A stretch of DNA of 64,000 nt from contig JALHOG010000016.1 in the NCBI GenBank assembly GCA_022843125.1, forward strand, positions 1 to 64,000, read 5' to 3'. The notes beneath the pieces were generated by a model that was given only the letters and a program-made list of their open reading frames with translations, did no database searches and was not told the DNA's origin. The stretch's first letter is position 1; each line of letters opens with the position of its first letter. Positions 34,542 through 42,885 of this stretch are shown here, piece by piece. The position numbers were made by a program, and so were the translations under genes. Source of the DNA: Ilumatobacteraceae bacterium (lineage in GTDB: Bacteria; Actinomycetota; Acidimicrobiia; Acidimicrobiales; Ilumatobacteraceae).

Positions 34542-35405
34542 AGGGTGCTGGTGACGGGTGGACGCGGCAAGGTCGGCCGGCATGCCGCAGCGGCCCTCTC
34601 CGCCCACGGGCATCAGGTGGTGCTGACCGACATCGTGCCGGCGAGTTACGGCCCCCAACCGCGCGGTGAGCTGCCGTACCTCCGCGCCGACCTCACCGAC
34701 TACGGCGCCACGATCGGCACGGTGATGAAGGCCGACCCCGAGGTCGTGGTGCACACGGCGGGCATCCCCGACCCGTCTCACGACGCGCCGGCGACCATCT
34801 TCGCCAACAACACGCTCGCCAACTTCCACGTCGCCGAGGCGGTGGCCCGCACGGACGTGCGCCGGCTCGTCTACCTGTCGAGCGAGACCGTGATCGGACA
34901 CATCACGGCCGAACGTCCCGTCGACCCCGACTACCTGCCGCTCGACGAGGCGCACCCGGCCCGCCCGCAGGATGCGTATGCCCTCTCGAAGTCGGTCGGC
35001 GAGTCGATCTGCGACGCGCTCGTCCGGCGCTGCGACGCGACCGCAGTGTCGATCCGACCCTCGCTCGTGCTCGCCGCCGACGACTACGCGAACTTCGTGC
35101 CGCTGCTCCGCAAGCGACCGGCCGTCGGCCGGTTCAACTGCTGGTCGTACGTCGACGTCGACGACCTTGCCGACCTGATCCGGCTCGCGGCCGAGGCCGA
35201 CACGCCCGGCCACGAGGTCGTCTACGCCGCCCAACCCGACAACCTCGCCGGGCTGCCGCTCGCCGAGCTCGTCGAGCTCGGCTGGGGCGCCGATCGTCCC
35301 GAACTGCGCCCGATCAACCGTGACGACGCGGCGGGGATCAGTTGCGCGAAAGCTCGCGAGCTGTTCGGCTGGTCACCCACGCGCTCGTGGCGGGATCGCG
35401 TGTGA
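34539..35405 (+). CDS. NAD-dependent epimerase/dehydratase (extended SDR)
   Basis: This 288-residue protein has the N-terminal Rossmann motif VTGGRGKVG (residues 5-13), YLSSETVIG and the YxxxK pair in DAYALSKSVGE. It belongs to the extended SDR family acting on nucleotide sugars or other alcohols. In this context a beta-hydroxy compound is as likely as a sugar nucleotide. The start overlaps the stop of a 10-codon leader frame. Its own stop overlaps the next GTG. Confidence 0.88.
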   Translation: MRVLVTGGRGKVGRHAAAALSAHGHQVVLTDIVPASYGPQPRGELPYLRADLTDYGATIGTVMKADPEVVVHTAGIPDPSHDAPATIFANNTLANFHVAEAVARTDVRRLVYLSSETVIGHITAERPVDPDYLPLDEAHPARPQDAYALSKSVGESICDALVRRCDATAVSIRPSLVLAADDYANFVPLLRKRPAVGRFNCWSYVDVDDLADLIRLAAEADTPGHEVVYAAQPDNLAGLPLAELVELGWGADRPELRPINRDDAAGISCAKARELFGWSPTRSWRDRV

Positions 35406-36280
35406 ACGCCGGACATGGCCCGGCGATCGGCGTCATGTTCGCCAACGGCGCCCGCAGCGCCGACCCCGAGCACGCACTGGCCCTCGCGATCGCGGCGGAG
35501 TCGGCGGGGTGCGAGTCGCTCTGGGCGGTGCAGCACGTGGTGATGCCCGTGTCGCACGCGTCGGTGTACCCGTACTCCGAGGGCGGCACGGTCCCGGGCG
35601 GTACGTCGATCGCGATCCCCGACCCGCTGGTATGGCTCGCCTGGGTCGGTGCCCACACCCAGCGGATCCTCCTGGCGACCGGCGTGCTGGTGCTCCCACA
35701 GCAGCACCCGCTCGTCGTCGCGAAGCAGGTGGCGACGCTCGACCGTCTCGTCGGTGGGCGGGTGGTGCTCGGCGTCGGAGCCGGCTGGCTGCGCGAGGAG
35801 TACACCGCGCTCGCCGCCGAGTTCGACCGGCGCGGTGGCAGGATGGACGAGGCGATCGCGGTGCTGCGGGCCGCATGGGCGGCCGGTCCGTGCGAGTTCC
35901 ACGGCGACCACATCGACATCGACCCCGTCCACGTCGAGCCGAAGCCGGCGCGGCCGGTTCCGATCGTGATCGGCGGCCACAGCCGAGCGGCCGCTCAGCG
36001 CGCCGGCCGGCTCGCCGACGGGTTCTTTCCTCTCTCGCGTCAGGGCAGCGAGCTGGCAGAGCTCGTGACGGTGGTCCGCGAGGCGGCGGTCGACGCCGGG
36101 CGCGATCCGGACGCGATCGAGATCACGGCGGAGGCTCCGCGCACCGCCGCAGACGCCGAGACCCAGGTCGTGCTGGGCGTGCGGCGGATCGTCGTCAACG
36201 CCCCGCACCGCCCGACCGCCGACCTCGGCGGAGCGATGCAGGAGCTCGTGGCGTCGGCTCGCCAGCGCGCCGCGAGCTGA
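35402..36280 (+). CDS. Luciferase-like (LLM, F420-type) oxidoreductase
   Basis: This 292-residue TIM-barrel flavin or F420 oxidoreductase shows AIAAESAGCESLWAVQHVVMP, the LATGVLVLPQQHPLVVAKQVATLDRL segment (given in parts) and GGRVVLGVGAGWLREEY, hallmarks of the actinobacterial LLM class. F420 is the probable coenzyme given those motifs. The GTG start overlaps the epimerase stop (GTGA). It ends 9 bases from the convergent NadC-like gene. Confidence 0.9.
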   Translation: MNAGHGPAIGVMFANGARSADPEHALALAIAAESAGCESLWAVQHVVMPVSHASVYPYSEGGTVPGGTSIAIPDPLVWLAWVGAHTQRILLATGVLVLPQQHPLVVAKQVATLDRLVGGRVVLGVGAGWLREEYTALAAEFDRRGGRMDEAIAVLRAAWAAGPCEFHGDHIDIDPVHVEPKPARPVPIVIGGHSRAAAQRAGRLADGFFPLSRQGSELAELVTVVREAAVDAGRDPDAIEITAEAPRTAADAETQVVLGVRRIVVNAPHRPTADLGGAMQELVASARQRAAS

Positions 36281-36289
36281 CCGGGTCGG

Positions 36290-37114
36290 TCAGCCGATCG
36301 CCGGCGGCTCGACGACGAAACGCAGGTCCCACAGGTCGGCGTCGAGCACCGCGCGCCCGACATCCACGATCGACGCCCCGGCCGCGGCCACGGCGTCGAG
36401 GTCACCCGGGCCGACGCCGCCCGCAAAGGCCACCGCGACGTCCGACCCTGCGGATCGGAGGTGTCGCACCACGGCATGGAGCGTGTCGAGGTCGCCGGTG
36501 TCGACCATCACGATTCCGCACCCCGCCTCGGCCGCTCTGAGCGCGTCGTCGACGTCCATCACCTGCACGGCCACCGGGCCGTGACCGAGCCGCCGCCCGA
36601 CCGCGACGGCCGCTGACACGCCACCGAGTTGGGTCACGACGTTCTTGTCGACGTACACGAACTCGTCGTCGAGGAGCCGGTGGCCGATGCCGGCGACGTC
36701 GAGGCCGGCGCGCAACGCGGGCTTGAGCGCAGCGGGCAGCTTCTTCCAACCCCCGCAGACGACGCGCATGCCGTCGGGGGCGGCGTGGCGGATCGAGAGC
36801 GCGGTGCGGGCGACCCCGCCGGCGAACCCGAGCACGCCGAGCACGTGGTCTTCGGCGACGGCGAGCTCCCACGCCGTGCCGGTGACCTCGACGAGCGCAG
36901 TGCCCGCTTCGACGGCGTCGCCGTCTCGACGCAGCGCCACCCACGCTCCGGCCGGGTCCGGCGCCAGGCTCGGATCGAGCAAGCCGATGCCGGCGACGGT
37001 GCCCGGCTCGGCGGCCAGGACGACACCGCGACGGATACCGGTGGCGCCGGCGAGCAGTTCCTGGGTGATTCGACGCACGGGCGCCGCCCCGGCGTCGCCC
37101 GCGTGGGCGGTCAC
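36290..37114 (-). CDS. NadC-like (quinolinate/nicotinate phosphoribosyltransferase fold) protein
   Basis: This 274-residue protein resembles quinolinate phosphoribosyltransferase. GWKKLPAALKPAL (122-134) aligns with the TRKTxPGLR region, GHRLLDDEFVYVDKN (144-158) with HRxxLxDxxLIKDN, and DVGRAVLD is near the C terminus. The Arg of the quinolinate-binding Arg-Lys-Thr is Trp123, so the acceptor may differ from quinolinate. It is the last gene of the LarA-like operon; the GTG overlaps the preceding stop. It likely makes a pyridine mononucleotide. Confidence 0.75.
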   Translation of the reverse strand: MTAHAGDAGAAPVRRITQELLAGATGIRRGVVLAAEPGTVAGIGLLDPSLAPDPAGAWVALRRDGDAVEAGTALVEVTGTAWELAVAEDHVLGVLGFAGGVARTALSIRHAAPDGMRVVCGGWKKLPAALKPALRAGLDVAGIGHRLLDDEFVYVDKNVVTQLGGVSAAVAVGRRLGHGPVAVQVMDVDDALRAAEAGCGIVMVDTGDLDTLHAVVRHLRSAGSDVAVAFAGGVGPGDLDAVAAAGASIVDVGRAVLDADLWDLRFVVEPPAIG

Positions 37115-37878
37115 ACGAGCCCGGTCGGCGGGAGCGACCGGAACTGGTCGAGGTCGTGTCCGAACAGGAGGCGGCAGCCGTCGTCGCGCAGCGATGCGAG
37201 CATCCGCATCGAATCGAGTTGCAGGTCGCGGTCGTAGGCGTGGACCGGGACCGTCATCGTGTCGAGCATGTGCCCGAAGTAGACGCAGTCGGATGTGAGT
37301 ACCACGGGGCCGGACGGCAGCTCGACCCGGAGTGCCTGATGGCCCTTGGTGTGGCCGGGGGTAGGGAGGCACACGACCGATCCATCACCGAACACGTCGT
37401 GGACGCCTTCGACCAGCTCGACGTCGTGGCCGATGTCGAAGTCGTCGGGATTGTAGATGCCCGCCTCGACCAGGCGGGGGTGATGGCCGGCCGACCACTC
37501 GTCGGCCTGCACGATGAGGCGCGCATGGGGCAGCTCTGCCGTGCCGCCGGCGTGGTCGAAGTGGAGGTGGCTGATGACCGCGATGCGGACGTCTTCGGGC
37601 CGATAGCCGGCCGCGGCGAGGCGCGCTGCGAGCTCTTCACCAGGCGTGTAGTCGATCGTCGAGGTGTCGAACACGCCGGCGATGCGGTCGGTGCCGTGCT
37701 GGAGATCGGGGTGCATGCCCGTGTCGAACACGATGACGCCCGAAGGATGTTCGACGACCCACGCCGGCACCGGGGAGATCGCCGTGTCGAACTCGCCCGT
37801 GATCTCGGCGAGCGACATCGTGAGCCGCCCGATCTCGAGTGGGACGAGCCGGGTCGCCCCCCGGTGTTCGGCGGCCAT
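37111..37878 (-). CDS. Metallo-beta-lactamase-fold hydrolase
   Basis: The 255-residue protein has the dinuclear zinc motif SHLHFDHAGG (His104, His106, Asp108, His109), TPGHTKGHQ and SDCVYFGH. It is close to the AHL-lactonase/quinone-type MBL branch, so an ester, lactone or thioester is a plausible substrate. It overlaps both neighbours by 4 bases within the LarA-like operon. Its role there, perhaps product release or phosphoester hydrolysis, is inference. Confidence 0.88.
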   Translation of the reverse strand: MAAEHRGATRLVPLEIGRLTMSLAEITGEFDTAISPVPAWVVEHPSGVIVFDTGMHPDLQHGTDRIAGVFDTSTIDYTPGEELAARLAAAGYRPEDVRIAVISHLHFDHAGGTAELPHARLIVQADEWSAGHHPRLVEAGIYNPDDFDIGHDVELVEGVHDVFGDGSVVCLPTPGHTKGHQALRVELPSGPVVLTSDCVYFGHMLDTMTVPVHAYDRDLQLDSMRMLASLRDDGCRLLFGHDLDQFRSLPPTGLV

Positions 37879-39308
37879 CAGCCCAGGCCTCGCTGCGCGA
37901 GCCATTTCGGGAGCGCGACGTCGCGGACGTGAGCCGCCACGTCGGGCGCTCTGGCGAGGAGGTGCTCGCCGAGCGCACGCGAGACGTGCAGCGCGCCCGG
38001 CGTCGAGTCGAAGACGATGACGTGGTCGACGCCGGTGGTTCGGCGGGCGGCGGCGACGGCGTCTGGGAGTGACGCCTCGATCGCTGCGCGGTCGCCGAGC
38101 CACGGCGAGCACGGGTCGCCGATCAGCCAATCGGCCGCCGGCCCTTCGACCAGGAACGTCGGGACACGGCGGGTCATCATCGTGTACGGGACGCCACCGG
38201 CCATGTAGTTCATCACCTGGGCGCGGATCGCCGGGTTGAACTCGAGGGTGAGCCCAGGGGTGTCGGGCAGTCGTGACGCGAAGCCCTTGAGCAGGGCGAG
38301 GTTGTCGAGATCGAGGAAGTCGACCTGCGCGTACATCAGGCAGTCGAACGCGATCCCGCCGCCGTAGGAGTACATGTGGCAGCCGTGGCCGTCGAACAGC
38401 GCGATCACGTCGTCGATCTCGGCCATCAGTCGCATCAACGTGCCATAGTGCCGCAGCACGTTGGCCGTGATGCGGCCGTTCAGCGCGTCGAGGTCGAGGT
38501 CGGCGTCGACGCCGATCACGCCCTCGGGTGTGGTGTCGAGCACGATCGTGCCGGCGTAGCGCTCCTGCACGAAGTCGCTCTCGAACACCGCCCTGGCGAC
38601 CATCTGACCCGTCCGCGGCCCCCACGCGAAGTGGTACGCCGAGCGGGTCTCGAGCCGGGTGTAGCCCATCCCGAACGGCTTGTGGAGCCGGTCGATCATC
38701 CGATGGAGGTAGCCCTCGCGCATCTCCGCCACATGGGTGTGGACGAAGTGGTCGGCGGTGAACAGGTCGCGGGTGAGCCAGAACGGCCCGACGCGCGTGT
38801 CGATCTCGACGCCACGACCGATCTGCGGGCACTCCTTGGCGTCGCCGAAGCGGCCCGGCAGGTCGTAGATCCGCATCCAGTCGGGGTTCTCGATGTGTCC
38901 CATCGACTCGGCGATCCGGAGCCGCACCGTGCACCCACGTGTGGCGACGAGGTGGTCCCGGGTCTCCTCGAGCATCGCCACGTAGGCGTCGCCGCACAGG
39001 AAGAAGCCGTGCGGGTTGGCGATGAGATCGACCGTCGAACCAGGGCTGATCCGGCTCCAGTCGGATCTGGTGAGCGCAGCGCGCGCCCGCTCGCGAACCG
39101 CGGTGTCGTCGGTGGGCCCGAGCGTCGGGTCGGACGACCAGATCGGGAGCGGGAGCGACGGGTCGATCGCCCGCACCGGCAGCGCCACGATGTCGTCGAG
39201 CTCGACGGCCCGCATCGCCACCACCGAGGCCGGGTCGCGACCGGTCCAGGTGCGCTGGAAGGGTGGTGGTGCGAGTGGCTCGATGAGCCCGACTGGTGCG
39301 CCGGTCAC
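37878..39308 (-). CDS. LarA-like protein B (nickel-pincer racemase superfamily, divergent)
   Basis: This 476-residue protein shows, by eye, the layout of lactate racemase LarA: IANPHGF (96-102) for the SDHTR strand, RIAESMGHIE (131-140) for the ATGFHR strand with His138 in place of His108, and Lys210-x15-His226, exactly the Lys184 to His200 spacing that holds the nickel-pincer nucleotide. The Gly-Gly-Arg before Lys is absent, and Tyr200 replaces His174. It ends LPKWLAQRGLG, like its paralogue at 41488-42885. The substrate is unknown. Confidence 0.6.
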   Translation of the reverse strand: MTGAPVGLIEPLAPPPFQRTWTGRDPASVVAMRAVELDDIVALPVRAIDPSLPLPIWSSDPTLGPTDDTAVRERARAALTRSDWSRISPGSTVDLIANPHGFFLCGDAYVAMLEETRDHLVATRGCTVRLRIAESMGHIENPDWMRIYDLPGRFGDAKECPQIGRGVEIDTRVGPFWLTRDLFTADHFVHTHVAEMREGYLHRMIDRLHKPFGMGYTRLETRSAYHFAWGPRTGQMVARAVFESDFVQERYAGTIVLDTTPEGVIGVDADLDLDALNGRITANVLRHYGTLMRLMAEIDDVIALFDGHGCHMYSYGGGIAFDCLMYAQVDFLDLDNLALLKGFASRLPDTPGLTLEFNPAIRAQVMNYMAGGVPYTMMTRRVPTFLVEGPAADWLIGDPCSPWLGDRAAIEASLPDAVAAARRTTGVDHVIVFDSTPGALHVSRALGEHLLARAPDVAAHVRDVALPKWLAQRGLG

Positions 39309-39973
39309 GGCTGACCCCCCTTCGGTGCGAACTCGCTGAAGTCGCCGCTGAGCACCCGCAGGTCGCTGTCGAGCGGGTAGTGCGAGAAGGCTTCGCGGAC
39401 GTCGTCGGCGACCTCGCCGTCGGCGAGCAGTCCGAGGGCCGTGGCCGCGATGCCGTACCACTGGAACCCTCGTGCAGGGTTGCGCGGGGCGTCGCCGTGT
39501 CCGGCGGCCGCGAGGAGTTGGAGGATCGGCTGGTGGCACAGTTCGGTGCAACCGGTGCGCGCGCCGGTGGCGAGCGACAGCGCCTCGGGGGAGTGGGCGC
39601 CGTTCAGGATCGCGGCGGCCAGCTCGGCACCGGTGGTCTCGGCGCACATGCAGATCAGCTGCTTGCTCCCGACCCCGGCGGCCATGCACAGCGCCCGGAT
39701 CTCGTCGGCGTCGGCCGAGGCCACGTCGGTGCCGACCGTGAACGGCTCGGTGAGCGGGTGCATCACGATCGCCTCGTCGGGGCAGATCTCGAGGCAGTTC
39801 TGGGCGTTGTAGCAGTCGGGTTCGGCGAGTTCGACGATGCGGCGATGGGTGCCCGCCTCGTCGGCGCGCCGGTCGCGCAGTGTGAGCGCCACGGTGGGGC
39901 AGACGTAGACGCACAGCGCGCAACCGGTACAGCGCTCGGCGATGATCTCCGCGACCATGCGGACGGTCTTCAC
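39305..39973 (-). CDS. FeS protein B: ferredoxin-like domain plus BFD-like [2Fe-2S] domain
   Basis: This 222-residue protein has a [4Fe-4S] motif C15-x2-C18-x2-C21-x3-C25, then a second motif with only three Cys (54, 60, 64), and a BFD-like set C108-x-C110-x31-C142-x3-C146. It is homologous over its length to FeS protein A (42882-43571), which has two full ferredoxin motifs. GTG start overlaps the previous stop. It probably passes electrons to, or stabilises, LarA-like protein B encoded next. Confidence 0.83.
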   Translation of the reverse strand: MKTVRMVAEIIAERCTGCALCVYVCPTVALTLRDRRADEAGTHRRIVELAEPDCYNAQNCLEICPDEAIVMHPLTEPFTVGTDVASADADEIRALCMAAGVGSKQLICMCAETTGAELAAAILNGAHSPEALSLATGARTGCTELCHQPILQLLAAAGHGDAPRNPARGFQWYGIAATALGLLADGEVADDVREAFSHYPLDSDLRVLSGDFSEFAPKGGQP

Positions 39974-40908
39974 ATCGCGCCCTTCGTGTCGTGCTGGTGC
40001 TGGTGCTGGTGACGGTCGTCGGGATGCCGGTGCTGGTCACGCCACAGGTCACGGATCGGCGCGGCGACCGCTTCGGCGATGGTGGCGGGTCCTGCGCCGG
40101 CAGCGAGCGCGGCCAGCAGCGCCGGCATCGCGGCGCGCACCTCGCGCGTGGGGCCGGGGAGTGCGACGACGATGGCGCCGCCGACATCGCCCGCGGCGAC
40201 GCGGACGTGAGGCTTCACGTGGCGACCGTGACCCACCTCGTAGGTGGCGAGCACCGCGGTCGCGATGTCGGGGGCGATCAGCTCGAGCGCTTCGATCGTT
40301 CGGTCCTTGTCTTCGGCTCCGACACCGCCGGTGGTGATGACGACACCGTGGCCGTCCTCGACGAGTCGGGCGACACGGCCGGCGATCGAGCGTTCGTCGT
40401 CGCCCACGACACCGCCGAACGACACCTCGTAGCCGGCGGCGGTTGCGATCTCGGTGATCGACTCGAGGTTGGTGTCGTGCACGCGGCCGTCCTGCACCTC
40501 ACCGCCGGTCGACACGACGGCGATCCGGCGGGCGATGTAGGCACGCAGGTTGGCGTCGAGCGCGGTCGCCGCGGTGACGACCTCGTCGGCCTGCTCGCGC
40601 GGGACGCCGAGCACGCCGAGCACGCCGCGACTGTGGACGTCGGCGTCGTCGGCCACGGTGATCCCGGCGACAGCCCCGACGGCAGCCAGGAGATCGCCGG
40701 AGCGGCCGACGATGTCTTCGAGCCGCACCCGGCGGCTCACGAGGTCGAGTACCAGATGATCGCCACGGACGTCGGTGACGAACACCTCGTCGATGCCGAC
40801 GTTGAGCGCCCGTGCCGCGGCGGCAGCGACGTCGGGCAGCCGGGCGCCGTCGGTGGTGACCCCGGTGAGCCAGAGCTCGCTCTTGTCGAACAGGTCGAGC
40901 TCAGGCAT
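39970..40908 (-). CDS. MoCF/CinA-fold nucleotide-binding protein with His-rich C-terminal tail
   Basis: In this 312-residue protein, residues 128-260 form a molybdopterin-binding/MoaB-CinA-type domain: VVSTGGEV, DTNLES, TTGGVGAEDKDRTIEAL and LPGPTREV. The N-terminal 125 residues are not recognised. The tail 292-306 has six His (293, 295, 300, 302, 304, 306), like nickel-storage tails of HypB or UreE. CinA-type MoCF domains can split ADP-ribose or dinucleotide pyrophosphates. A role in metal loading or in trimming a pyridine dinucleotide is inferred. Confidence 0.8.
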   Translation of the reverse strand: MPELDLFDKSELWLTGVTTDGARLPDVAAAAARALNVGIDEVFVTDVRGDHLVLDLVSRRVRLEDIVGRSGDLLAAVGAVAGITVADDADVHSRGVLGVLGVPREQADEVVTAATALDANLRAYIARRIAVVSTGGEVQDGRVHDTNLESITEIATAAGYEVSFGGVVGDDERSIAGRVARLVEDGHGVVITTGGVGAEDKDRTIEALELIAPDIATAVLATYEVGHGRHVKPHVRVAAGDVGGAIVVALPGPTREVRAAMPALLAALAAGAGPATIAEAVAAPIRDLWRDQHRHPDDRHQHQHQHDTKGAM

Positions 40909-41491
40909 GGTGGGCCATCGCATCCACGGACGGGACAAGCGCGTAGAGGCTGGCGACGGCAGTTCGACATGGTGCCGGAACGGTCCGCGGTGGGCGCCGC
41001 CCACCGGCCACGGTGAACCGGATCTGCGTGGACGACACCGGCGGCACGTCGACCGCCAGCCACCCGACACCGTCGATCCGATCGACCCCGCCCACCGCGT
41101 CGCCGCGCCGGGGCACGGCCCACAGGTGGGCGCCGGCGAGGCGGTTGCGTGCGTCCCACCGATCGAGGTGGCGGGCGCTGTCGCTACCGAACACGACGTG
41201 GACCTCGTGACCTCCGGCTCGCAGGTCGGCCACCGCGCCTGCCAGCCCGCCACCGAGCCCGATCTCCGCGGCTTCGTGCAACTGCGGATCGTCGGCGGTC
41301 GCGCGGCGGACCAACTCCTGGCGGTCCCGGTATGACGCGACCGGGGCGGCCCGATGGCGATGGCCGGGATCGACGAGCAGGACGCCGTGGCTCGCTTCGA
41401 GCGCAACGAGCGCGCCCCGGATCAACGTCAGGTGCCCGTGGTGCACCGGATCGAACGTGCCGCCGAGCAGGACCACCTGACCGTCGGTCAT
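40901..41491 (-). CDS. NadD-like nicotinate-nucleotide adenylyltransferase family protein
   Basis: This 196-residue nucleotidyltransferase has the GGTFDPVHHGH signature (residues 10-20), a FGSDSARHLDRW segment matching the NadD GxDxxxxxxxW region, and the C-terminal VSSTQIR motif. NadD joins nicotinate mononucleotide to AMP, giving nicotinic acid adenine dinucleotide. It overlaps its upstream neighbour by ATGA and its downstream neighbour by 8 bases. As a second copy beside LarA-like genes it is probably dedicated to cofactor synthesis. Confidence 0.8.
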   Translation of the reverse strand: MTDGQVVLLGGTFDPVHHGHLTLIRGALVALEASHGVLLVDPGHRHRAAPVASYRDRQELVRRATADDPQLHEAAEIGLGGGLAGAVADLRAGGHEVHVVFGSDSARHLDRWDARNRLAGAHLWAVPRRGDAVGGVDRIDGVGWLAVDVPPVSSTQIRFTVAGGRRPPRTVPAPCRTAVASLYALVPSVDAMAHHA

Positions 41492-42885
41492 GCGAGACCT
41501 CGCTGGGCGAGCCACTTCGGCAGCAGGACCTGCTCGACCTCCCGGTCGACCGCCGGGGCCCGCTCACGGAGCACGTCGGCCATGGATTCGTTGCAGGTGA
41601 TGTGCCCGTAGCTGCCGTCGAACACGATCACGCGATCGGTGCCGCCCCTGGTGCATGCCATCTCGATGCCCTGCGCGACGTCGTCGACGACTGTCGCGCG
41701 ATCGATCAGGAGCGGGTTCGTCGGGTCTTCCCGCCACAGCTGCGCCTGATCGTCGCCGACGATGTACATCGGGCTGCTGAACGGCATCGTGACGTAGGGG
41801 ATGCCGGCGCCGACCCACGCCTGGTTGACGACGATGCCGCGCAGCGACTTGTTCCGTGTGAAGTTGACCGAGTTGCCGGGCTCCTGCAGGAAGCCCGCGA
41901 CGACGGGCACGTCGAGATCGAACGAGTCGTGGTGGTTGGTGAGCAGGACCCCGAAGATGATGCCGCCGGCGTGGAGGTAGTAGCCCCACCGGCCACCGTC
42001 CCAGACGGCGACGCAGTCACCGATCTCGGCGAAGAGGCGCTGCATGCGGCCGTAGGTGGCGAGGTGTCCGGCGGTGATCCGGCGATCGATCGCGTAGAGA
42101 TCGTCGGTGGCATCGACGCCGATCACGCCGGCGGGCGAGGTGCGCAACACCGATGAGAACGTGTAGCGGGCCTGGACGTAGGCGGAGTCGAACAGGGCGC
42201 GGGGGATGATGCTGCCGCTCCGGTTGCCGAACAGCGAGTGGTACACCGAGCGTGTCTCGAAGCGCGCATACGACATGCAGAACGACTTGAACGACTTGTA
42301 CAGCAGCCGGTTGAAGTACATCTCGCGCGGGTCGTCGTAGTAGGCGTGGATGAAGAAGTCGGCATCGAACGCTCGCTGCACGAGGTACATCGGCCCGATC
42401 GCCGTGTCGACCTCGACGCCACGGTCGAACGGCCCGAGACCCTTGACCTTGCCGTCGAACGCCTCGTCGAAGCCGAAGTGATCGCGGACCTCATCGGCTT
42501 CCTGGAAGCCGCGGTAGATGGCGAGCCGGAGGCGCACGTCGCGGCAGCCGGTGCGCTCGACCACGACCTCGCGGATGGTCTTCACCATCTCGGCGTACGG
42601 CAGGCCGCCCATCAGCCCGAATCCGTGCTCGGAGGCGAGGATGTTGACGCTCGAGTCGGCCGTGATCTTCGACATGTCGACATCGGCCAGCGCGGCACGG
42701 GTCGTGGCCCGCACGATGTCGAGATCGGCGGCGTCGCCCTGCGTGATCGGGGCGTCGAAGCTCGGGAACAACTCGGTGACGCTCACCGACGTCATCGACG
42801 GCAGCATCGCGACGTGCGGGCGTGGCTCGGGGCCGTACTCGGACGGCATGAACGCCGGCGGGAGCAGTGCGGGTCCGTGGTTCAT
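41488..42885 (-). CDS. LarA-like protein A (nickel-pincer racemase superfamily, divergent)
   Basis: This 465-residue paralogue of the 37878-39308 product has NILASEHGF (81-89) for the LarA SDHTR strand, RLAIYRGFQE for the ATGFHR strand (no His), and Lys200-x15-His216, the same spacing as LarA Lys184/His200. Tyr190 lies 10 residues before the Lys, where LarA has His174. Both paralogues share ARFETRSVYH/TRLETRSAYH and end LPKWLAQRGL. It overlaps FeS protein A by ATGA, so they likely form a complex. Confidence 0.6.
   Translation of the reverse strand: MNHGPALLPPAFMPSEYGPEPRPHVAMLPSMTSVSVTELFPSFDAPITQGDAADLDIVRATTRAALADVDMSKITADSSVNILASEHGFGLMGGLPYAEMVKTIREVVVERTGCRDVRLRLAIYRGFQEADEVRDHFGFDEAFDGKVKGLGPFDRGVEVDTAIGPMYLVQRAFDADFFIHAYYDDPREMYFNRLLYKSFKSFCMSYARFETRSVYHSLFGNRSGSIIPRALFDSAYVQARYTFSSVLRTSPAGVIGVDATDDLYAIDRRITAGHLATYGRMQRLFAEIGDCVAVWDGGRWGYYLHAGGIIFGVLLTNHHDSFDLDVPVVAGFLQEPGNSVNFTRNKSLRGIVVNQAWVGAGIPYVTMPFSSPMYIVGDDQAQLWREDPTNPLLIDRATVVDDVAQGIEMACTRGGTDRVIVFDGSYGHITCNESMADVLRERAPAVDREVEQVLLPKWLAQRGLA

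Noticed and set aside
39985-40040. A run of CTGGTG-like hexamers suggesting a microsatellite
   Set aside because: It is the coding sequence of the His/Gln-rich tail (CAC-CAG codons read on the minus strand), not a separate repeat element.
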